NCBI GenBank assembly: GCA_964396785.1
Contig: CAYNFU010000031.1
Location: 1 to 8,126 of the forward strand
Reading direction: 5' to 3'
From: RBG-16-42-24 sp964396785
Lineage (GTDB): Bacteria; Patescibacteriota; Microgenomatia; UBA8517
DNA length: 8,126 bases
Position 1 is the first letter of the stretch. Every line of letters begins with the position of its first letter. A model generated the notes under the pieces. It had not been told where the DNA came from and ran no database searches. It saw only the letters and a program-made list of their open reading frames with translations. Shown one piece after another: positions 1-4,205 of this stretch. Both the position numbers and the translations under genes were made by a program.

Positions 1-1382
1 CTTGCTAGATAGTATGAGGAATAAAATGGGGCGTTTCTCAGGAATTTTAAGCTGGAAGATGCTTTTGATAAATCGACTTCGCTTCCGGAAAGTGTAAGCG
101 TAAGTCTTTGAAGAGTCCTTTCGACGCTAAATAGATATAAAGATGAGATAAATAGAAATGCAAGAGCGATACCCAAACCCTTTTTGGATTTTGGTTCCCA
201 AGTTTCTGATTTTTCCGAAATACTCCCTAAAAGGAGGCCCAAGCTAAACCAAAAAAGCAACGAAAGTGCAGGCCAATTCCAATCGACGTCAAAGAGGTTG
301 TGAATGAAAGACGCAATAAGTGAAATAACCAAAGCGCCAAGAAGCTCATTCTTAGAAAGAGCATTTCTTTTTTTAAACATGAAAGAGAATGTGCTTACAA
401 ATAGGGAAGCGAATAAGATAAGTCCTATTAGTCCTGTTTCGGAGAGTATTTGCAAGAAATGATTGTGTGTATATTTTGCATAGAGCCACGGAAGTTTCTG
501 GTAAGCTCTTCCCGCCTCACCAAATACTCCGGGGCCAACTCCAAAGGCAGGATTATCCTTAAATATTTCAATGGCCGAGCGGAAGCTGGCAATTCGCAGA
601 TTTCCCGAGGGCGTCCTGGTTTCTCCTCTAAGCTCGCTGACTATACTTTTTACCCTACTTCCCAAAAAACCAAAAGAGAAAATAAGCGGGATTAGAATTG
701 CGAATGAAATTACAAATATTGCCAGAATCTTTTTGTTTTGGGTAACTGCCTTTCTAGCAAGAAATATGAGGGGAGTTAGGGCCAAGATAAGTGAGAACCA
801 GGAAGCCCTTGAGTAAGTCAAGACAAAGCTCCCCAGTAAAAATAGGGAAAGAGATCCCCACAACAATTTTTTCTTGCCGACTAAAAATAATATTAAAGGG
901 AGCGGAATAAGATACATTAAAAAGCCGGCCATTTGGTTATACCAATAAAAAGGTCCGACAAACTGTTTACCGGAAGAAATTTGTGGATATTCAGAAATTA
1001 TTGAATATAAAACTATTGCGGTCCCGAAGGCAAAAAGCGAATATTGCCATAGGTTAATAAATTTTTTGTCGGAACCTGCCAGATTAAATCCTATGAGAAA
1101 TATAAAAAAAGAGGAGGAATAAAAAATTAGACTTTGGAAACTTTCTTCTGGGACTTTTGAAAATATAGCTGAGATAAAAACACTAAGAAGAAAAAGAACG
1201 AATAATAGGGTAATTTTTTTTGGAAAAACTAAAGTTCCTTTTCGAGTAAGAAAAAGACCAACTGCCGAGACAAAAAGTCCCAAGATGGCTGTTGGAATTG
1301 CAAAGTCAAAGTATTTAGCCTGGAAAGCAATTAGAATTGCAAGAGTGAGGAATATCAAAAATCCTGAAATTCTTTCAATCAT
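1..1382 (-). CDS. O-antigen ligase / Wzy-type polytopic membrane protein (3' end beyond window)
   Basis: The minus strand is open from the ATG at 1382 to the left edge, giving 460 codons without a stop. The protein is strongly hydrophobic with about ten or more membrane segments. It carries the usual Wzy_C/O-antigen ligase signatures: a TYSRASW-type motif at residues 189-195; a large loop containing the RIASFRSAIEIF stretch from about residue 263, then NPAFGVGPGVFGE at 277-289; a Y-T-H-N-H-F-L-Q segment at 304-311 followed by SETGLIG; and a later H-N-L-F-D motif at 361-365. Family members join or polymerise lipid-linked glycans at the outer face of the cytoplasmic membrane; the substrate cannot be read from sequence. 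After residue 415 it continues into a soluble tail that is cut off. The start is supported by TTGCTA-16 bp-TATATT just upstream. An in-frame ATG at 1415 would add 11 residues but would lie inside that promoter. The family call is firm; polymerase versus ligase is undecided. Confidence 0.88.
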   Translation of the reverse strand, partial: MIERISGFLIFLTLAILIAFQAKYFDFAIPTAILGLFVSAVGLFLTRKGTLVFPKKITLLFVLFLLSVFISAIFSKVPEESFQSLIFYSSSFFIFLIGFNLAGSDKKFINLWQYSLFAFGTAIVLYSIISEYPQISSGKQFVGPFYWYNQMAGFLMYLIPLPLILFLVGKKKLLWGSLSLFLLGSFVLTYSRASWFSLILALTPLIFLARKAVTQNKKILAIFVISFAILIPLIFSFGFLGSRVKSIVSELRGETRTPSGNLRIASFRSAIEIFKDNPAFGVGPGVFGEAGRAYQKLPWLYAKYTHNHFLQILSETGLIGLILFASLFVSTFSFMFKKRNALSKNELLGALVISLIASFIHNLFDVDWNWPALSLLFWFSLGLLLGSISEKSETWEPKSKKGLGIALAFLFISSLYLFSVERTLQRLTLTLSGSEVDLSKASSSLKFLRNAPFYSSYYLA

Positions 1383-1394
1383 GAATTCTTTTTC

Positions 1395-1422
1395 AATATA
1401 CACGCTTATACCCATTTAGCAA
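1395..1422 (-). promoter_or_regulatory. Putative promoter of the O-antigen ligase gene
   Basis: On the minus strand TTGCTA (1422-1417) and TATATT (1400-1395) are separated by 16 bp. Transcription would begin near 1388, leaving a leader of only about 6 nt before the ATG at 1382, with no real Shine-Dalgarno site. The gene could also be read through from the structured RNA upstream. Confidence 0.35.
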
Positions 1423-1479
1423 GAATTTTTGTTGAGAGGGAGATTGAGAAGTAGAATTTTAGCCTTTAGTAATGAAACA

Positions 1480-1998
1480 CGAGCGGCAGAGGCATAACGA
1501 AGGAGGCCAAAGGCCAACTTCTCCTCTAAGGAGCCGCTCGGAATCTGCAAAGTGCGAAGTGTCGTGAGCCGTCTCAGTGGCTCGGTCGGTGTCAACCAAT
1601 CGCCGCTATAACTGGCGAGGTGACGATCGAATGGACACATTCGCACTCGGTGACGCGGGAAGGGCGCAGCAATATCTGGACTCTGGTTTGCCCGGATGGC
1701 TCGCCAAGCGGGCTGCGCTGGCCGGAGTACTCCGACATTCAATCCCTCGTCACTTCAACAGAGCCGAGCCATGAAACGACCGTCGGTTGACCGGCGGCCT
1801 TGCCTTATTGGGCGTGGGCTCGGATGATGCCGAATAAATTGTGATAAGAGCGACCGGGAGAGACTTCAAGCCCCTCTTGCGAGAGACTCCTCTCCCGGTT
1901 TCCTACATTGCCGGAGGGTGGATCAATTCAACTGACTGCGCGATGTACAGAGTCGATCTGTGAGGCCTGGGCCTTCATCGCACGCTCCTCCGCAAGAT
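1480..1998 (-). ncRNA. Large structured RNA of unknown family (about 520 nt)
   Basis: This GC-rich island (hand-counted 60-nt rows of 58-67% GC, against about 32-37% in sampled neighbouring rows) is built of long complementary arms. In RNA order (minus strand) six modules follow one another: (1) 1995-1908, closed by 1987-1992/1912-1917 plus three more pairs across a one-base bulge, holding 1976-1981/1940-1945 with two small hairpins at 1974-1963 and 1961-1947; (2) a perfect 10-bp stem 1890-1899/1853-1862 holding a GCAA-capped hairpin; (3) 1817-1823/1764-1770; (4) 1743-1753/1650-1660, ten pairs and one mismatch, a three-way junction with arms 1712-1718/1664-1670 and 1731-1734/1723-1726; (5) 1634-1646/1552-1563, twelve pairs and one bulge, holding two hairpins; (6) 1533-1540/1480-1487. 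A consensus promoter lies just upstream, and G-U pairs in modules 1 and 2 form only on this strand. I see no RNase P, tmRNA, SRP or intron core motifs. The 3' end is approximate. Confidence 0.72.
1928..1978 (-). CDS. Possible 16-residue leader peptide inside the structured RNA
   Basis: Near the 5' end of the predicted RNA, GGAGG (1991-1987) lies 8 nt before an ATG at 1978, which opens a 16-codon frame reading MKAQASQIDSVHRAVS and ending in TGA at 1930-1928. Spacing and Shine-Dalgarno quality are ideal. However, the GGAGG is also one arm of the RNA's closing helix and the ATG lies in the next helix, so both would be hidden when the RNA is folded. This may be a regulated leader peptide or a coincidence of a GC-rich structured sequence. 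No family is recognised. Confidence 0.2.
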   Translation of the reverse strand: MKAQASQIDSVHRAVS

Positions 1999-2004
1999 AA
2001 CCAA

Positions 2005-2033
2005 ATTATAGGATGGAGTTCAAAATTTGTCAA
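2005..2033 (-). promoter_or_regulatory. Consensus sigma-70 promoter of the structured RNA
   Basis: Minus-strand TTGACA (2033-2028) and TATAAT (2010-2005) are separated by exactly 17 bp, a 12/12 match to the housekeeping consensus. Transcription would start around A1998. The first long helix of the RNA begins about three bases later, so promoter and folded island fit each other closely. A promoter this strong suggests an abundant RNA. Confidence 0.75.
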
Positions 2034-2085
2034 TATTAAAGTAAAAACGTACACAAGCTAGCTAGGAAAGAAAGTTAAGTTTCGC

Positions 2086-2091
2086 TACAAT
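2086..2091 (+). promoter_or_regulatory. Putative -10 element of dtd (leaderless start)
   Basis: TACAAT ends 8 bp before the dtd ATG at 2100, so transcription would begin at or within two bases of the start codon. No clear -35 hexamer is found at 16-18 bp and no Shine-Dalgarno site precedes the ATG. Both fit a leaderless mRNA, but the assignment rests on one hexamer. Confidence 0.35.
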
Positions 2092-2099
2092 AAAAGTCT

Positions 2100-2534
2100 A
2101 TGCGCCTTATCGTCCAGAGAGTAAGCCATGCTTCGGTGAAGGTTGAAGGAAAAGTTGTGGGAGAAATTGGAAAAGGGTATTTAACCTTAGTTGGCATTAA
2201 GAAAGGGGATAGTAAGAAGGAGGCGGAGCTTTTGGCGGAGAAACTCTCAAAACTTCGAGTGATGGCTGATAAAGAGGGAAAAATGAATTTGTCCTTAAAT
2301 GATCTTGATGCTTACGTATTGGTGGTTTCCCAATTCACTCTTTATGCTGATACTTCGGGTGGGAATAGACCTTCGTTTATTAATGCGGCTCTCCCCGAAG
2401 AGGCTAAAAAAATTTATGAGCATTTTGTGGTTAAACTTAAGGATTTTGGAGTAAAAGTAGAAACGGGTAGTTTTGGAGACTATATGGAGATTGAAGCTAA
2501 ATTAGACGGTCCGGTTACCATAACCTTAGAGTAA
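2100..2534 (+). CDS. dtd: D-aminoacyl-tRNA deacylase
   Basis: This enzyme hydrolyses D-amino acids (and achiral glycine mischarged on tRNA-Ala) from tRNA in the cytoplasm, preventing their use by the ribosome. The 144-residue length is typical of bacterial DTD. Visible signatures are the MRLIVQRVSHASV start, the S-Q-F-T-L-Y-A-D motif at residues 77-84 with the catalytic-site Thr80, G-N-R-P-S-F at 88-93, and the Gly-cisPro segment G-P-V-T at 137-140 that excludes L-amino acids. The family is complete with no missing key residue. The ATG at 2100 matches the conserved N-terminus exactly and no earlier start is needed. The gene stands alone on the plus strand, its last 9 bp overlapping the end of the convergent endonuclease III-like gene. 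No separate terminator is visible. Confidence 0.95.
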   Translation: MRLIVQRVSHASVKVEGKVVGEIGKGYLTLVGIKKGDSKKEAELLAEKLSKLRVMADKEGKMNLSLNDLDAYVLVVSQFTLYADTSGGNRPSFINAALPEEAKKIYEHFVVKLKDFGVKVETGSFGDYMEIEAKLDGPVTITLE

Positions 2535-3125
2535 TTTATTTTTCAATAAAAATACTTTAAGTTTCCTACCTCTATACTGTTGGCCGATTGATACCAATAG
2601 TCGATTAGTATCCCTCCAATATTTTCTAGGAAGGATTTTCTGAAGTGCAATCTCAGTCTCTTCCGGTGTTTTTGTCTTTATCCAACCCAGTATATTAACA
2701 ATTTTATGAACGTGGGTGTCGACTGCTATGGCCGGTTTTGCAAAGGCTCTATTTAAAACCAAGTTGGCTGTTTTCCTGCCTACTCCGGGAAGCGTCATTA
2801 ATTCCTCTCGAGTCTCGGGAATTTCTCCTTTGAATTCCTTTAGAATAATTTTAGCTAGCCTTGTGAGCTGCCGGGCTTTTCTATTATAGAAGCCTACAGG
2901 GTATATAAGCTCACGCAAGCTCTTAATATTTATTTCACTTAATTTCCTGACGGTTGGTGCTTTATCAAATAGTTTCCTTACTGCCAAATGTGTAGTTACA
3001 TCAAGCGTACGAGAAGATAGAAAGGTTGAAACTAGAGTTTTGAAGGGATTTTTGCCAAAGGTCTCAAGCGGGATAGGTTTGTAGTATTTCTTGAAGGCAG
3101 CGAAGGTTTTTTCGAATTTATCCAC
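2526..3125 (-). CDS. Endonuclease III-like DNA glycosylase lacking the iron-sulfur cluster
   Basis: Members of the endonuclease III/HhH-GPD family remove oxidised or mismatched bases and can cleave the resulting abasic site. The helix-hairpin-helix is clear at residues 111-120 (TLPGVGRKTA, with the lyase Lys118), followed by the catalytic Asp136 in A-V-D-T-H-V. The usual LSxQTxD helix reads LSSRTLD at 36-42. The protein stops at 199 residues, shortly after GQQYRGR, exactly where bacterial Nth carries its C-x6-C-x2-C-x5-C [4Fe-4S] loop; there is not a single cysteine in the chain. It starts at GTG 3125 with GGAG (3137-3134) 8 nt upstream. It is probably the last gene of a minus-strand operon after the DUF5679 gene, and it overlaps dtd by 9 bp. 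The family call is firm, base specificity unknown; an Nth-related clade with other preferences is possible. Confidence 0.9.
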   Translation of the reverse strand: MDKFEKTFAAFKKYYKPIPLETFGKNPFKTLVSTFLSSRTLDVTTHLAVRKLFDKAPTVRKLSEINIKSLRELIYPVGFYNRKARQLTRLAKIILKEFKGEIPETREELMTLPGVGRKTANLVLNRAFAKPAIAVDTHVHKIVNILGWIKTKTPEETEIALQKILPRKYWRDTNRLLVSIGQQYRGRKLKVFLLKNKLL

Positions 3126-3136
3126 TTTTATAACTC

Positions 3137-3171
3137 CAAAAGGGAACCTCGTAAATTGAGGCGCCCTTTTG
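3137..3171 (-). terminator. Hairpin between the zinc-ribbon gene and the glycosylase gene
   Basis: CAAAAGGG (3137-3144) pairs with CCCTTTTG (3164-3171), and an inner stem CCTC (3147-3150)/GAGG (3158-3161) follows after a small internal loop. Read on the minus strand, the second arm ends in CCCUUUU and is followed at once by the GGAG ribosome site of the glycosylase gene. It could be a weak or partial terminator, or a structure that tunes access to that ribosome site; the U-run is only four and lies inside the stem. Confidence 0.5.
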
Positions 3172-3191
3172 ACAGTTAGTATTCAAAAGTT

Positions 3192-3205
3192 GGAGGTTAA
3201 CCTCC
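3192..3205. repeat. 14-bp perfect palindrome over the DUF5679 stop codon
   Basis: GGAGGTTAACCTCC reads the same on both strands and covers the last two codons and the TAA of the zinc-ribbon gene. With no loop it is a poor hairpin, so if functional it would be a protein-binding DNA site. Chance, from a Gly-Gly-stop coding end, is a good alternative. Confidence 0.3.
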
Positions 3206-3331
3206 GATCTTGAACATTGTGGTGCCGCAAACTTCACAAACGGCCTTTGTTGCTTTCTTGCCGTTCTTCATCGTGACTGCTTGGGCATTCTTGCCCTCTC
3301 TTTTAGCGCGACACTTTACACAGTACATCAT
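3197..3331 (-). CDS. DUF5679-type mini zinc-ribbon protein (44 aa)
   Basis: The 44-residue protein starts M-M-Y-C-V-K-C-R-A-K-R-E and ends F-K-I-G-G. It has two C-x2-C knuckles, Cys4/Cys7 and Cys32/Cys35, and a short basic middle containing V-T-M-K-N-G-K-K-A-T-K. This is the pattern of the DUF5679 family, tiny proteins common in CPR genomes whose role is unknown; zinc binding is inferred from the cysteines. The start is decided by a full-length Shine-Dalgarno site, GGAGGTGA (3345-3338), giving better spacing to the ATG at 3331 than to the adjacent second ATG. It lies 34 bp after a small membrane-protein gene and 71 bp before the glycosylase gene on the same strand, likely one operon. The strong ribosome site suggests high expression, fitting a ribosome- or nucleic-acid-associated role, which is inference. 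Confidence 0.88.
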   Translation of the reverse strand: MMYCVKCRAKREGKNAQAVTMKNGKKATKAVCEVCGTTMFKIGG

Positions 3332-3337
3332 TTATAG

Positions 3338-3345
3338 TCACCTCC
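3338..3345 (-). promoter_or_regulatory. Perfect Shine-Dalgarno site of the DUF5679 gene
   Basis: GGAGGTGA on the minus strand ends 6 nt before the ATG at 3331. It is an unbroken 8-base match to the expected 16S rRNA tail and selects the first of two adjacent ATGs. It contrasts with neighbouring genes that have no such site. Confidence 0.8.
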
Positions 3346-3365
3346 CTCCATAGAACAGATTGAAC

Positions 3366-3647
3366 CTAAAACCAAGCTAAGTATATCACCAGTTCTGCCC
3401 CTAAAATGAGGCTAGCTATTATAAGACTCTTTCCTATGTCGGCTCTCACGGAAGCTAAATCATAAACTTGAGCCTGATTCACGGCCAATTTTGCAGACCG
3501 GCTAAGAGCTTTGTTAGCTTCGGAGGGCTTTTTTAATTGCCTATTGACATTAGCCTCGGAGATCGTCTTTTTAGGCTCGTTGGACCATGAATATAGAAAT
3601 TGGTGGCGGGGGTGCTCTTTATCGTTTCTTGTGCGCCTTTTAGCCAT
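3366..3647 (-). CDS. Small single-span membrane protein, unknown function
   Basis: The 93-residue protein has a very basic start (M-A-K-R-R-T-R-N-D-K-E-H-P-R-H-Q), a polar, probably helical middle rich in Ala, Ser and Lys, and one membrane segment at about residues 71-93 (IGKSLIIASLILGAELVIYLAW) that ends the chain. This suggests a tail-anchored protein with the charged part in the cytoplasm. I do not recognise a named family. The ATG at 3647 is preferred: a TTG at 3692 would add 15 residues of a different character, and TATAAC (3662-3657) lies 9 bp before this ATG. It leads an apparent minus-strand operon with the DUF5679 gene and the endonuclease III-like gene, and is divergent from the DUF4446 gene. 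No functional inference is safe. Confidence 0.7.
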   Translation of the reverse strand: MAKRRTRNDKEHPRHQFLYSWSNEPKKTISEANVNRQLKKPSEANKALSRSAKLAVNQAQVYDLASVRADIGKSLIIASLILGAELVIYLAWF

Positions 3648-3656
3648 TTTAAAGTA

Positions 3657-3684
3657 GTTATAGAAGTTAGCTCCTTGACACCAA
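3657..3684 (-). promoter_or_regulatory. Putative promoter of the minus-strand operon
   Basis: TTGGTG (3684-3679) and TATAAC (3662-3657) are spaced by 16 bp on the minus strand. A start about 7 nt downstream of the -10 would leave a leader of roughly 3-4 nt before ATG 3647, so translation would be nearly leaderless. The -35 match is modest. Confidence 0.35.
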
Positions 3685-3703
3685 TTTTTCAAGATGCAAA
3701 AAT
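3675..3703 (+). promoter_or_regulatory. Putative promoter of the DUF4446-to-secF cluster
   Basis: A perfect TTGACA (3675-3680) lies 17 bp before AAAAAT (3698-3703), which is preceded by TGC as in extended -10 promoters. Transcription would start near 3710, giving a 35-nt leader that contains GAGGG 5 nt before the GTG start at 3746. It overlaps the divergent minus-strand promoter. Confidence 0.45.
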
Positions 3704-3745
3704 GTTTGAGTTATTTAGTTACTCGAAGACTGCCCGAGGGTTAAA

Positions 3746-4204
3746 GTGCAAGTTGAAAAAATAGTACTATTAGTATTAGGACTTTGGCTTTTGGGCCTGA
3801 CGGTCGCTCTTTGGTGGGTTGTAAGAGTTTTTAATAGTCTAACTAGGCAGGCAAAAGGCGAATCCCTTATCAAAGTTTTGGAGAAGGTAATAGCCAGGCT
3901 CAGGATAGACTCGGAGGAAATTAGGGAGATTAAGAAGGAAATTGCAGGGATTCGTGAACTTGACCGATATCACATACAAAAGGTTGGGATGGTACGCTTT
4001 AATCCTTTTCGAGAAACTGGAGGAGACCACAGCTTCTCAATTGCGCTACTTGACGCCAACAATACCGGTTTAATCCTGACAGGTATTCATACAAGAGAGC
4101 GGACCAGGATTTATACCAAGGCGGTAAAGCTCGGGGAAGGTGAGTTTGAGCTTTCGGACGATGAAAAAAAGGCTTTAAGCAAGGCTCAAAAGACAAAAGT
4201 CTAA
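3746..4204 (+). CDS. DUF4446 family membrane-anchored protein
   Basis: The 152-residue protein begins with one membrane segment (about residues 5-27), then a charged helix that is probably coiled coil (about 38-70), and then a globular domain with the DUF4446 hallmark H-I-Q-K-V-G-M-V-R-F-N-P-F (76-88), T-G-G-D-H-S-F-S (91-98) and a T-R-E-R-T-R-I-Y (116-123) segment. The family occurs in Firmicutes and CPR bacteria; its biochemical role is unknown. The topology implies a cytoplasmic domain held at the membrane. The GTG at 3746 is the first possible start after an in-frame TAG at 3716, with GAGGG 5 nt upstream. The stop is one base before the next ATG, so translation is probably coupled to the DUF3048 gene. 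It is the first gene of the plus-strand cluster. Confidence 0.88.
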   Translation: MQVEKIVLLVLGLWLLGLTVALWWVVRVFNSLTRQAKGESLIKVLEKVIARLRIDSEEIREIKKEIAGIRELDRYHIQKVGMVRFNPFRETGGDHSFSIALLDANNTGLILTGIHTRERTRIYTKAVKLGEGEFELSDDEKKALSKAQKTKV

Positions 4205-4205
4205 C

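Noticed and set aside
450..816. Plus-strand frames opposite the ligase gene
   Set aside because: They are antisense to a clear O-antigen ligase reading frame with conserved motifs.
1383..1415. Eleven-residue N-terminal extension of the ligase from the ATG at 1415
   Set aside because: It is in frame and possible, but no ribosome site precedes it and a promoter-like pair of hexamers covers it, so the ATG at 1382 was kept.
1429..1457. Plus-strand promoter TTGTTG-17-TAGAAT pointing into the island
   Set aside because: The -35 matches only three of six bases, while the minus-strand promoter is a perfect match and the wobble pairs favour the minus strand.
1416..1742. Minus-strand open frame of 108 codons within the GC-rich island
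   Set aside because: It runs through alternating arms of long helices, has no ribosome site, no family resemblance and an odd composition; the pairing structure explains the sequence better.
1740..1760. GGGATTGAA-like string resembling the end of a CRISPR repeat
   Set aside because: It occurs once, with no repeat-spacer pattern and no cas genes.
1577..1774. Plus-strand open frame of 65 codons within the island
   Set aside because: It has no ribosome site, is antisense to the predicted RNA, and no family resemblance is seen.
1480..1998. RNase P RNA, tmRNA, SRP RNA, 6S RNA or a self-splicing intron
   Set aside because: I looked on both strands for the RNase P GGAAAGTCC and ACAGAA blocks, tmRNA ends and tag frame, the SRP tip, and group II domain V with its AGC and GAAA elements, and did not find them. 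A very diverged member cannot be excluded without covariance searches.
3648..3692. TTG start at 3692 for the small membrane protein
   Set aside because: The added 15 residues do not resemble the rest, and the likely -10 element lies inside the extension.
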